From assembly GCA_019116455.1 (NCBI GenBank), contig DXBR01000104.1, forward strand, positions 1-10,807: 10,807 bases of DNA. The letters are read 5' to 3'. The first letter of the stretch is position 1; the number at the start of each line of letters is the position of its first letter. Position numbers and translations under genes: made by a program. This document shows positions 1 through 7,357 of the stretch, one piece after another. The stretch is from Anaerobutyricum stercoris. GTDB taxonomy: Bacteria > Bacillota > Clostridia > Lachnospirales > Lachnospiraceae. The notes beneath the pieces are model-generated. The model was not told the DNA's origin. It worked only from the letters and a program-made list of their open reading frames with translations, and made no database searches.

Positions 1-1190
1 ATGGCTACCTTGATGGCGTGACTGCTCTCCGGCGCCGGGAGGATTCCTTCGATACGGGCAAACTGTTCAGCCGCCGCAAAAACTTCCGTCTGTTCTACGG
101 CGCGGGCTTCCATAAGACCCTGGTCGTAAAGCTCGGACAGGGTGGAACTCATGCCGTGGAAACGGAGACCTCCGGCATGGTTGGCGGACGGGATGAAACC
201 GCTTCCCAATGTGTACATTTTTGCCAAAGGACAGATCATACCAGTATCACAGAAGTCATACATGTACCTGCCTCGTGTGAAGCTAGGACAGGATGCCGGT
301 TCTACGGCGATAAACTGGTAGTTGGCTTCTCCGCGGAGCTGCTCACCCATGAACGGAGAAATCAGACCTCCCAGATTGGATCCGCCGCCAGCACAGCCGA
401 TGATCATATCCGGTTTGATACCGTATTTGTCCATGGCAGTTTTCGCTTCCAGACCGATCACGGACTGATGCAGAAGCACCTGATTCAGTACGCTGCCCAG
501 CACATAACGATATCCCTCGTTGGTGGTTGCCACCTCAACAGCCTCGGAGATAGCACAGCCAAGGCTTCCGGTTGTCCCCGGATGGGCTTCCAGTATCCTC
601 TTACCAACCTCTGTCGTGGTGGACGGAGACGGAGTCACGCTGGCTCCATAAGTACGCATAACCTCTCTGCGGAATGGTTTCTGTTCATAAGATACTTTTA
701 CCATATAAACCTTGCAGTCCAGATCAAGATAAGCGCACGCCATGGAAAGAGCTGTTCCCCACTGTCCGGCGCCAGTCTCCGTTGTCACTCCTTTTAATCC
801 CTGTTTCTTTGCGTAGTAAGCCTGGGCAATGGCGGAATTAAGTTTGTGACTTCCGCTTGTATTGTTTCCTTCAAATTTATAATAAATCTTAGCCGGTGTA
901 TCCAGTTTCTTTTCCAGACAGTATGCCCTAACAAGCGGAGCCGGACGATACATTTTATAAAAATCCTGAATCTCCTGCGGAATGTCGATATATGGTGTGG
1001 TATCATCCAATTCCTGCTGTATCAGCTCTTCACAGAATACAGGTTCCAGCTCTTCAGCCGTCATCGGTTTGCCGGTCGCTGGATTTAACAGGGGAGCCGG
1101 TTTCTTTTTCATGTCCGCACGGACATTATACCACTGTTTCGTCATCTCGTTTTCTTCCAGATAAATCTTGTATGGAATCTCTCTGCTCAT
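1..1190 (-). CDS. trpB: Tryptophan synthase beta chain, TrpB2-type (3' end outside window)
   Basis: PLP-dependent enzyme that joins indole and serine to make tryptophan; cytoplasmic. My translation of the minus strand from ATG at 1188-1190 gives 396 residues with no stop before the window edge, so the C-terminus is missing. The PLP-binding lysine is K116 in GSHKLNSA, the catalytic glutamate is E138 in TETGAGQWG, and the phosphate-binding loop GGGSN is at 268-272. About 90 residues precede the first core motif (RPAPL), a longer N-terminal part than classical TrpB1 has; this and the sequence style fit the TrpB2 (COG1350) subfamily. The start has AAAGGAG about 6 nt upstream. No trpA lies on the visible side, which suggests a stand-alone indole-salvaging enzyme, though the downstream side is unseen. 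Family very sure, subtype fairly sure. Confidence 0.95.
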   Translation of the reverse strand, partial: MSREIPYKIYLEENEMTKQWYNVRADMKKKPAPLLNPATGKPMTAEELEPVFCEELIQQELDDTTPYIDIPQEIQDFYKMYRPAPLVRAYCLEKKLDTPAKIYYKFEGNNTSGSHKLNSAIAQAYYAKKQGLKGVTTETGAGQWGTALSMACAYLDLDCKVYMVKVSYEQKPFRREVMRTYGASVTPSPSTTTEVGKRILEAHPGTTGSLGCAISEAVEVATTNEGYRYVLGSVLNQVLLHQSVIGLEAKTAMDKYGIKPDMIIGCAGGGSNLGGLISPFMGEQLRGEANYQFIAVEPASCPSFTRGRYMYDFCDTGMICPLAKMYTLGSGFIPSANHAGGLRFHGMSSTLSELYDQGLMEARAVEQTEVFAAAEQFARIEGILPAPESSHAIKVA

Positions 1191-1292
1191 AGGTTTCTCC
1201 TTTTCTTTTTTATTCCTTTTATAAATATAAACAGGAAAGTTTATTAATTTCATCTATTGATGTAATCAGATATAAAATCATTAAAACTTTAT

Positions 1293-1302
1293 ATACCGGT
1301 AT
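1293..1302. promoter_or_regulatory. Perfect 10-bp palindrome at the predicted trpB start point
   Basis: ATACCGGTAT is self-complementary and lies immediately downstream of the predicted trpB -10 element, over the expected transcription start. That is a suitable place for a repressor to bind. The palindrome is short and could be chance; no regulator is identified. Confidence 0.3.
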
Positions 1303-1303
1303 C

Positions 1304-1332
1304 AGTTTACCGCATTAAAGTGTTCCCGTCAA
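1304..1332 (-). promoter_or_regulatory. Putative sigma-A promoter of trpB
   Basis: On the minus strand, TTGACG (1327-1332) and TAAACT (1304-1309) are separated by 17 nt, with 5/6 and 4/6 matches to the consensus. Transcription would start near 1297, leaving a leader of about 105 nt before trpB. The leader is AT-rich and can form small stem-loops: ATATAAA/TTTATAT at 1270-1294, and ATAAAC/GTTTAT at 1227-1244. I see no T-box motif or classical terminator in it. Confidence 0.55.
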
Positions 1333-1342
1333 GGTAATCTTC

Positions 1343-1371
1343 TCATATTCCCTGCTCCGGCTGCATATACA
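1343..1371 (+). promoter_or_regulatory. Putative sigma-E (sporulation) promoter of the ylbJ homologue
   Basis: TCATATT (1343-1349) fits the sigma-E -35 pattern (K-M-ATATT) exactly. After a 14-nt spacer, CATATACA (1364-1371) resembles the -10 pattern CATACAnT. Transcription would start near 1379, about 20 nt before the ylbJ ATG, leaving room for its AGGAAG site. In Bacillus subtilis, ylbJ (spoVV) belongs to the mother-cell sigma-E regulon, so the match has biological support. The promoter itself is inferred. Confidence 0.6.
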
Positions 1372-1398
1372 TACACAAAGCTGCCACAGGAAGACGCC

Positions 1399-2406
1399 AT
1401 GAAAACATCTTTTCTTCTTAAAATCTGCCAGATTGCATGTATCATATCTTTCTTTTTTCTTCTGACCCATTCTTCTCTTGTCCTTGATTATGCGAAATCC
1501 GGCCTGTCTTCCTGGGCATTTTCCGTCCTGCCGGTTTTGCTGCCGTTTATTATCCTGTCCAAACTGTGGATATATTATGATGTGCCGCAGCTCTTTTACC
1601 GTGCCGTCTGCCGGGCGCTGCCAGGTCACAGTCATGCAGCCGTCTGTCTCACAGTTCTTCTTCTGGGTTTATCCTCCGGTTTTCCCGTAGGCGCGATTTT
1701 TGTACGGTACTTTTATGAAAAAGGCATCCTTTCCAAGCGGGCTGCAGATGGGCTTCTGCCTCTCTGCTCTTTTGTAAGTCCCATGTTTCTCATCGGATAT
1801 GTCCGGCCTCTCACCGGATATACCGACGCGGACTGGTATCTGTTTGTGCTGAGCCTTTATCTGCCGCTTCTCTTGTGCTTTGGAAGCCTGCTGGTCAGCC
1901 GGGCAGGCTTCCACACAAGCAAATATTACCCCGGTGAACGAGCGTCCCACGCAAACCAACACCATCCCGCCCAACAGGCATCCCGCCCCGTACAGGATAA
2001 AAATGTAAAGACAGCCTCCCCATCCACGCTTAGGGATGTGTGGCTGTCTTCTCTGGAAATCATATTTACCATCGGCATCTATATGATGCTTTTTTCCATT
2101 CTGTTCGGCATCACTCTCCATGAACCGATGCTCCGGCATACCGTCACGGAAATAACGCTTTCCAACCTGGAAATCACCACCGGCATTGGCTGGCTGTCAC
2201 GAATGTCGGCCCTGTCCGGGATAGTCCGGGGCGCCGTCATGGCCGCCGTCGTCTCATTGGGAGGACTATGTACTATGGCGCAGGTTCACAGCGCCACCAT
2301 CAGCTGTCCTTTCTCCATGAGCCGTTATCTCCTGATCAAAGTGAAATGTGCTCTGCTGTCCGCTGGACTCTTCCTTTTGACGGAACATATGCTGTCATTT
2401 TTCTGA
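1399..2406 (+). CDS. ylbJ: YlbJ/SpoVV-like sporulation integral membrane protein
   Basis: A 335-residue polytopic membrane protein. Hydrophobic segments lie near residues 5-25, 40-60, 81-105, 120-137, 146-168, 218-240, 275-297 and 311-330. Family-like motifs include LPVLLPFIILSKL (44-56), SSGFPVGA (92-99), SPMFLIGYV (127-135) and a C-terminal GGLCTMAQVHS (288-298), the duplicated nucleoside-recognition (Gate) layout of YlbJ. A hydrophilic loop rich in His and Gln (about 170-212) separates the halves. In Bacillus the homologue SpoVV sits in the outer forespore membrane and takes part in moving dipicolinic acid toward the spore. ATG at 1399 has AGGAAG five nt upstream. It converges on the coiled-coil gene (83-bp gap). 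In Bacillus, ylbH (rsmD), ylbI (coaD) and ylbJ lie in one direction; here ylbJ is inverted. I see no terminator after it. Confidence 0.85.
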   Translation: MKTSFLLKICQIACIISFFFLLTHSSLVLDYAKSGLSSWAFSVLPVLLPFIILSKLWIYYDVPQLFYRAVCRALPGHSHAAVCLTVLLLGLSSGFPVGAIFVRYFYEKGILSKRAADGLLPLCSFVSPMFLIGYVRPLTGYTDADWYLFVLSLYLPLLLCFGSLLVSRAGFHTSKYYPGERASHANQHHPAQQASRPVQDKNVKTASPSTLRDVWLSSLEIIFTIGIYMMLFSILFGITLHEPMLRHTVTEITLSNLEITTGIGWLSRMSALSGIVRGAVMAAVVSLGGLCTMAQVHSATISCPFSMSRYLLIKVKCALLSAGLFLLTEHMLSFF

Positions 2407-2453
2407 GCTCATCATCTTGTCGGAACAAATGCTGTCATTTCTCTGAACTCATC
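2368..2453. repeat. Imperfect 40-bp tandem duplication over the ylbJ stop codon
   Basis: The sequence starting CGGAACATATGCTGTCATTT at 2381 recurs with CGGAACAAATGCTGTCATTT at 2421, exactly 40 bases later. The match runs through CTGAgCTCATC / CTGAaCTCATC, giving 30 of 33 identical bases between 2381-2413 and 2421-2453. Weaker similarity extends left to 2368. The first copy holds the ylbJ TGA (2404-2406); the second lies in the gap between the convergent genes. Since 40 is not a multiple of 3, the second copy is in another frame. Confidence 0.85.
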
Positions 2454-2489
2454 CTTCCAAGCATGGAGGTCTGCGGCGCTGCACCGGCT

Positions 2490-3101
2490 TTAAGCCTGGG
2501 CTCCGCCGTCATCTTTCGCCTCGAAGTCTTCCTTACTCCGTGCGCTTCTGGCACCGCTTCCCAGCTGGAGGTCTATTTCATGTTTATCCTCCAGAATCTG
2601 CTTATGTTCTTCTTTCAGCTTGGCCAGTACCGAGTCAAAATACTGCTTTTCCTGCTCAATGATGCTGTTATACATGTATTCAAGACCGCTTAACATATTC
2701 TGTGTATACTGGAGAGCGCCGGTCTGCAGAGTCCGGGATGTTTCCCTGGCATGACTGATGATATCACCGGCTTCCGTCTCGGCGTTGCTAACGAGTTCCT
2801 CCGCCCGCATGTTGGCGAGGGCGACGATCTCATTGTCATCGATCATGACTCCGGCTTCCTTGGCAGCATCCTGCACGATCCTTTCTGCTTTAGCTCTCGC
2901 ATCGGCAATGATCGATTCTCGTGTCTGTATGATCTGGCGGCTCTCCGCCAGCTCTCTCGGAAGCTGTGTCCGCAGTTCATCCAGCATGGCAAGCAGTTCT
3001 TCTCTGTTTACCTTTATCATACTGCCTCCGCTTAAAACGCCAGTGGTTTTGCAGTTATCAATATATACTTCAATTTCATCAATCAACTGATCTATATTCA
3101 T
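2490..3101 (-). CDS. Coiled-coil protein of unknown function next to coaD
   Basis: A 203-residue soluble, highly charged protein with no signal peptide or membrane segment. After a short N-terminal part containing KVNREELLAMLDELR (30-44), it has long Ala/Glu/Arg-rich helices typical of coiled coils at about 48-130 and 140-176, then a low-complexity acidic tail ending in DDGGAQA. Similar clostridial proteins beside coaD are often auto-labelled 'ATPase' or 'ATP synthase subunit H-like' from coiled-coil similarity alone; no nucleotide-binding motif is visible, so I do not assign that. A DivIVA-like or scaffold role is possible but unproven. I chose ATG at 3099-3101 because AGGAGG lies just upstream; an in-frame ATG at 3134 would place that Shine-Dalgarno inside the gene. 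It follows coaD by 122 bp and is probably co-transcribed. No terminator is seen after its TAA. Confidence 0.8.
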   Translation of the reverse strand: MNIDQLIDEIEVYIDNCKTTGVLSGGSMIKVNREELLAMLDELRTQLPRELAESRQIIQTRESIIADARAKAERIVQDAAKEAGVMIDDNEIVALANMRAEELVSNAETEAGDIISHARETSRTLQTGALQYTQNMLSGLEYMYNSIIEQEKQYFDSVLAKLKEEHKQILEDKHEIDLQLGSGARSARSKEDFEAKDDGGAQA

Positions 3102-3223
3102 ATGCTCTCCTCCTGAATCCCTTTCCCGGTACATTCCAGGTCATCTGTCTGTCCCGGCTGCCGGACCGCATAATCCGGTTTCCTTCTATATATTTTATGA
3201 TTCTGTCGATCCAAATGTGTCTC

Positions 3224-3730
3224 TTATTTATCGCCGACTTCCGTACTCCTGTGCTCGCCGATCTTCTCGTAAACCTTTTCCCTCACATAATTCGGTACGA
3301 ACGGAGAAATATCGCCATCAAACATCGCCAGCTCTCTCACTGTACTGGAGCTAAGGAAAGAATATTTTGCGCTGGTTGCAAAAAACATCGTCTCCACGTC
3401 GGGATGCAGCTGTTTGTTGGTCTGCGCCATCATCAGTTCATATTCAAAATCGGAGACGGCGCGGATTCCGCGGACGATCACGTCCGCATGCATTTTTTTG
3501 GTAAATTCAATCAAAAGCCCCTGGAAGGATACCACTTCCACATTGGGATAATCCTTTACCACCTCCCGAATCATATCTACCCTTTCCTCAAAATCAAACA
3601 GAGGAGTCTTCGTCTGATTCTTCAGCACTCCAACAATCACCTTATCAAATACTTCCGACGCTCTGCGGATAATATCCAGATGTCCATAGGTGATAGGGTC
3701 AAAACTTCCCGGATAAACTGCTGTTACCAT
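3224..3730 (-). CDS. coaD: Phosphopantetheine adenylyltransferase
   Basis: Fourth step of coenzyme A synthesis: transfers AMP from ATP to 4'-phosphopantetheine, giving dephospho-CoA. Cytoplasmic, usually a hexamer. The 168-residue length is normal for the family. The nucleotidyltransferase signature TYGH is at 14-17 (H17 stabilises the transition state), after the N-terminal strand YPGSFDP. VRGIRAVSDFEYE (87-99) and the C-terminal SSSTVRE (127-133) are further family hallmarks. The ATG at 3728-3730 has AAAGG about 11 nt upstream. It lies 43 bp after rsmD and probably shares its transcript, as rsmD-coaD pairs do in many Firmicutes. Confidence 0.97.
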   Translation of the reverse strand: MVTAVYPGSFDPITYGHLDIIRRASEVFDKVIVGVLKNQTKTPLFDFEERVDMIREVVKDYPNVEVVSFQGLLIEFTKKMHADVIVRGIRAVSDFEYELMMAQTNKQLHPDVETMFFATSAKYSFLSSSTVRELAMFDGDISPFVPNYVREKVYEKIGEHRSTEVGDK

Positions 3731-3773
3731 AATTTTTCTTACCTTTCTCTTCCTGTAATAAAATGCACGGAAA

Positions 3774-4325
3774 TTATTTTCCGATAAAAATGTGTTGATT
3801 TGTCTTATATTTTTTCTGCTTTATAATATGAAAATCCGTCTCTTCCAGGTAAGAAAAATCTGTTTCCAAATCCGCTTCCACTATGATCCTTGTCTCCGAA
3901 TCACACAAAGATGACTTCTCAAGAAAAAGCAAAACCTCTTTTTCCAGAAGCTTCCCATAAGGCGGGTCCATAAAAATGAACGAAAACGCTTCTCCCTTTT
4001 TGTCGAGACGCTTCAGCGCATACATGACATTTTCTTCCATCAGCACAGCACGTTCTGCCAGATGGGTGTGTTCCAGATTCTCCCGGATACACCGGGCAGC
4101 CTTCCGGTTATTCTCCACAAAAACAGCCGCCCTTGCCCCCCGGCTCAACGCCTCAATGCCAATGGCTCCGCTTCCGCTGAACAAATCCAGAAAGCGGCTG
4201 CCTTCCACATCGTAGGAAAGCATATTAAAAAGGGTCTCTTTAATGCGGTCGGTTGTCGGTCTGGTATTTATTCCTTCTATAGTCTTTAACTTCAAATGTC
4301 TTGCCGTGCCGGCTATTACTCTCAT
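3774..4325 (-). CDS. rsmD: 16S rRNA (guanine(966)-N2)-methyltransferase
   Basis: SAM-dependent enzyme that methylates G966 (E. coli numbering) of 16S rRNA in the small ribosomal subunit. The 183-residue length is typical. RPTTDRIKETLFN (22-34) is the family's N-terminal signature, FLDLFSGSGAIGIEALSRG (45-63) is the SAM-binding motif I, FVEN (69-72) carries the acidic residue for the ribose, and DPPY (120-123) is the catalytic motif IV. The start has only a modest Shine-Dalgarno (GGGAAGAAG). It is first in the group rsmD-coaD-coiled-coil gene and has its own promoter at 4385-4412. Confidence 0.96.
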   Translation of the reverse strand: MRVIAGTARHLKLKTIEGINTRPTTDRIKETLFNMLSYDVEGSRFLDLFSGSGAIGIEALSRGARAAVFVENNRKAARCIRENLEHTHLAERAVLMEENVMYALKRLDKKGEAFSFIFMDPPYGKLLEKEVLLFLEKSSLCDSETRIIVEADLETDFSYLEETDFHIIKQKKYKTNQHIFIGK

Positions 4326-4384
4326 CGTTTTCTTCTTCCCATCTGTTTTTTCATAATTGTGCCAATTGTTTAAGCATTACCTTT

Positions 4385-4412
4385 ATTTTATAATATCCTT
4401 CACTTTTGTCAA
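4385..4412 (-). promoter_or_regulatory. Sigma-A promoter of the rsmD-coaD unit
   Basis: On the minus strand a perfect TTGACA (4407-4412) is followed after 16 nt by TAAAAT (4385-4390; 5/6). The expected start near 4378 gives a leader of about 53 nt. The site lies in the 172-bp gap between the phosphatase gene and rsmD, so rsmD, coaD and the coiled-coil gene can be expressed separately from recG. The leader holds a small inverted repeat, AATTG-TGC-CAATT, of unclear meaning. Confidence 0.75.
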
Positions 4413-4497
4413 GAAAAACAGCCGCCAATCCACCGTATTTTCTAAAGGAGCCGCACTATACTTTCCTCTCTGTCGGATGATTTGCAATAAATGTATA

Positions 4498-5220
4498 CTA
4501 AAGCACCAGCTTCCTGCGAATCTTGCGGATCTCTTTTTTCTTGAGGCCCGCGGATAACAGATAATTTCTGAAGCTTCCATATTCAGTCATTACATGATCG
4601 TAGGCGGCGGCAATCCACTGAGGTCTGGAATATTCCAGTTCTTCCAGGCCGTCATGGATCCGAAGTTCCACATGGTCTCTTAAATATGTATGGGAGACCT
4701 GGTAATTTGCAATGATATCCTCCCTGGATACTCCGGCAATTCCCAGAAGCAGCATAGCGAGAATTCCTGTACGGTCTTTTCCCGCCTGACAATGAAACAG
4801 CACACAGCCGTCCTCATGGGCAAGAATGAACCGGAAAATCTGCGCCGCCATATCCTTGTATTCCACCAGATTAATATAGAACTGTTCCGGCTTAAAGCCT
4901 TCCTCTTTCACCGCACGCATGTCAAGTACCGTGTCCGTGATGAACGGCAGATTGATATAGGTCACATCCGGATGCTCCCGGAAAGGATTCGGATAAATGA
5001 GCGTCTCCTCTCTGCCGCGCAGATCGATGACCGCCCGGACTCCATATCCCAGAAGGAAATTCTTATCCTCCTCGGTGATATTGGTAAGATTATCTGTTCT
5101 CAGAAACTGATGATATTTTGTCACCGAGCCCTTTCTGGCGGCATATCCGCCCAGCTCTCTTACATTAAAGGCTTTTTCCATCGGCAGCCTGTTATAATCC
5201 AAAAGTGCATTTCTCTTCAT
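4498..5220 (-). CDS. PtpB/Lmo1800-like tyrosine-protein phosphatase
   Basis: A 240-residue member of the Y_phosphatase3 (PF13350) family. The active-site loop HCQAGKDRTG (143-152) gives the CX5R signature with nucleophile C144 and R150; K147-D148 in the loop are typical of the PtpB/LipA type, whose members remove phosphate from tyrosine and in some cases serine/threonine or phosphoinositides. The N-terminal FNVRELGGY (18-26) is the usual RDLGG-like motif, and DLRGREE (66-72) is also family-like. There is no signal peptide or membrane segment, so it should be cytoplasmic. Start ATG 5218-5220 follows GGGAGA. It lies 67 bp after recG, probably on the recG transcript, while rsmD downstream has its own promoter. 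The substrate cannot be told from the sequence; no tyrosine kinase is in the window. Confidence 0.9.
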   Translation of the reverse strand: MKRNALLDYNRLPMEKAFNVRELGGYAARKGSVTKYHQFLRTDNLTNITEEDKNFLLGYGVRAVIDLRGREETLIYPNPFREHPDVTYINLPFITDTVLDMRAVKEEGFKPEQFYINLVEYKDMAAQIFRFILAHEDGCVLFHCQAGKDRTGILAMLLLGIAGVSREDIIANYQVSHTYLRDHVELRIHDGLEELEYSRPQWIAAAYDHVMTEYGSFRNYLLSAGLKKKEIRKIRRKLVL

Positions 5221-5287
5221 AACTGTGTCTCCCTGTTTTCTCTTTTTAGAATCTCTCTGTGTCCGGGCAGTTTTCCCAATGGACCAC

Positions 5288-7309
5288 TCACAGATTTCTC
5301 GCGTAATTCAAATCCTCTTCCAGAGAATACTGATGTATTTTTCTAAAATTATACCCTGACTTTTTCAAAAAGTCGACGGCTTCCGCCGCAGTTTTTAAAA
5401 TATCCGCGTTTTCGTAAATGTCTCCCAGCGCAAAGTTCATGGTGCCGCTCTGGCGGGTGCCGAAGAACTCGCCCGGTCCCCGGAGCTTCAGGTCTTCGTT
5501 GGCGATGTGGAAACCGTCGTTGGACTTTCCAACCACCGACAGGCGTTCCAGCGCCTCCTGCTGTTCTGAGCCGGAGATAAAAATACAGTAGGACTGTTCT
5601 TTGCCGCGGCCGACACGCCCCCGGAGCTGATGAAGCTGGGCAAGACCGAACCGCTCCGCATTTTCAATGATCATCACCGTCGCGTTCGGCACGTCGATAC
5701 CGACCTCCACCACGGTGGTGGAGACAAGAACCTGTATATTTCCCTCAGAAAACTGTCCCATGATCTCGTTTTTCTCAGCCGGGCTCATTTTGCCGTTGAG
5801 CGCCTCCACACGGATGGACGGAGACAGCGCCTGCGCCAGCATACCCGCGTAGGAAGTGACATTTTCCACATCGAGAGTCTCGCTCTCCTCAATCATCGGG
5901 CAGATGACATAGGCCTGACGCCCGAGAGCCACCTGCTTCTGGATGAAGTTCCAGGCCGCCGGACGGGCGTTCTGCTTCACCACACAGTTTTTGATGGGCA
6001 GTCTCGACGCCGGCAGCTCGTTCATGACGCTGATATCCAGATCCCGGTACAGGATCATGGCGAGGGTTCTTGGAATCGGCGTGGCGCTCATGACCAGCAC
6101 ATGGGGCTCCATCCCCTTGTGCATGAGCGCATCCCTCTGCTTCACACCGAAACGGTGCTGCTCGTCAGTCACTGTCAACGCCAGATTCTTAAACAACACA
6201 TCTTCCTGAATGATGGCATGAGTTCCGATGACAATATCCACCTCTCCGCTCTCGCAGAGCTGTTTGCTCTTTCTTTTCTCCGCCGCCTTCTGAGAACCAA
6301 TCAGAAGACCGACGCGCACACCGCGGGGCTCCAGCATCTTCCGGAAGGATTCATAATGCTGTAACGCCAGTACCTCTGTGGGCGCCATGAGCGCGCCCTG
6401 GTACCCATTTTTCACTACGGCGTAGAGAGCCGTCATGGCCACGATGGTCTTACCGGAACCAACGTCTCCCTGGATCAGCCGGTTCATGGCGCTGGTTCCC
6501 GCCATGTCTCTGCGGATATCCTCAAGCGTCTCCTTCTGCGCGCCTGTCAGCGCATAGGGGAGCGATGCGATGAACTCCTTCACCTCATCCCCCATGGTGA
6601 TGACGTAATGGTTCAGCGTCTTATGCTCTTTTTCCTGCAGCAATTCCAGAGCGCTGAAAAAGCGGAAAAATTCATCAAAGATAATCCGGCGTCTCGCCTC
6701 GATCAGCGTTTCGGACCCCGTCGGAAAATGTATCTCTCTAAGCGCCCGGTCCTCATCCAGCAACGAATAATACTTCTGTACATTTTCCGGAAGAAACTCC
6801 TCCGCCCGGTACATTTCAAAGGCCGCAGCCTGCGCCTTGCGCAAAATTTTATTGGACAGACCGGTTGTCAGAGGGTAGACCGGCTGAAAGGTCTCCATCA
6901 TCTCTCTGTATTTTGCTTCCGTGCAATATTCCGGCTGTTCCAGCATCACCCGGCCGTTCTTATAGACCGGTGTCCCGGTAAACACATACTTTTGCCCCTG
7001 CTTTAATGTGTTGCGAAGATACGGCATATTAAACCATCGCAAAAATATCTGTCCGCTCTCATCGGCAACCAGACAGGTGCATAATTTCAGCCGTCCGGCC
7101 GCTTTCAAATGTACCGGCGAAGCAATTTCAGCGAAAATGGAACACCGCACCCCGGTTTTTACCTCATTGACAAAAATGGGTTCCGGGTATGCCATATAGC
7201 ATCTCGGATAATGATGCACCAGATCCTCGACCGTCTCAATGTGCAGCCGTTTCAAAAGTTTTTCTGTCTTCTCACCGATTCCTTTAATGTTTCTCACAGA
7301 AACTCCCAT
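5288..7309 (-). CDS. recG: ATP-dependent DNA helicase RecG
   Basis: Branch-migrating helicase that remodels stalled replication forks and Holliday junctions in DNA repair. With the start chosen here it has 673 residues, normal for RecG. The N-terminal wedge/OB-fold region (about 50-140) precedes the superfamily 2 motor: Walker A GDVGSGKT (281-288), motif II DEQH (382-385, followed by RFG), SATPIPRT (408-415), STTVVEVGID and QLRGRVGRG (561-569). The start at 7307-7309 has AGGAG six nt upstream. An in-frame ATG at 7378 would add 23 residues but lies inside the terminator hairpin of the preceding gene, so I reject it. I see no convincing promoter between that terminator and the start, so read-through or a weak promoter must supply expression. 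The phosphatase gene follows after 67 bp. Confidence 0.97.
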   Translation of the reverse strand: MGVSVRNIKGIGEKTEKLLKRLHIETVEDLVHHYPRCYMAYPEPIFVNEVKTGVRCSIFAEIASPVHLKAAGRLKLCTCLVADESGQIFLRWFNMPYLRNTLKQGQKYVFTGTPVYKNGRVMLEQPEYCTEAKYREMMETFQPVYPLTTGLSNKILRKAQAAAFEMYRAEEFLPENVQKYYSLLDEDRALREIHFPTGSETLIEARRRIIFDEFFRFFSALELLQEKEHKTLNHYVITMGDEVKEFIASLPYALTGAQKETLEDIRRDMAGTSAMNRLIQGDVGSGKTIVAMTALYAVVKNGYQGALMAPTEVLALQHYESFRKMLEPRGVRVGLLIGSQKAAEKRKSKQLCESGEVDIVIGTHAIIQEDVLFKNLALTVTDEQHRFGVKQRDALMHKGMEPHVLVMSATPIPRTLAMILYRDLDISVMNELPASRLPIKNCVVKQNARPAAWNFIQKQVALGRQAYVICPMIEESETLDVENVTSYAGMLAQALSPSIRVEALNGKMSPAEKNEIMGQFSEGNIQVLVSTTVVEVGIDVPNATVMIIENAERFGLAQLHQLRGRVGRGKEQSYCIFISGSEQQEALERLSVVGKSNDGFHIANEDLKLRGPGEFFGTRQSGTMNFALGDIYENADILKTAAEAVDFLKKSGYNFRKIHQYSLEEDLNYARNL

Positions 7310-7357
7310 GATCTTCTCCTCATTTTCTTTTGTCAAATAATACCGAATGCTGTCTGC

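Noticed and set aside
18..797. Long plus-strand open frame of 259 codons
   Set aside because: It lies antisense to the conserved trpB coding sequence, shows no recognisable domain, and its His/Arg/Ser-rich composition is typical of a reverse-complement shadow.
3079..3171. 30-codon minus-strand frame overlapping the start of the coiled-coil gene
   Set aside because: It has an AGAAGGAA stretch upstream, but the peptide is basic and featureless and the frame covers the next gene's Shine-Dalgarno; not enough to call a uORF.
3150..3172. GC-rich imperfect hairpin between coaD and the coiled-coil gene
   Set aside because: Short, bulged stem with no T-run, so neither a terminator nor a clear regulatory element.
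4340..4365. Inverted repeat AATTG-TGC-CAATT in the rsmD leader, considered as an operator
   Set aside because: Five-base AT-rich arms are common by chance and no regulator is known for this site.
5630..6364. Plus-strand open frame of 244 codons inside recG
   Set aside because: Antisense to the RecG helicase motifs, with His/Arg-rich low-plausibility protein and no ribosome binding site of note.
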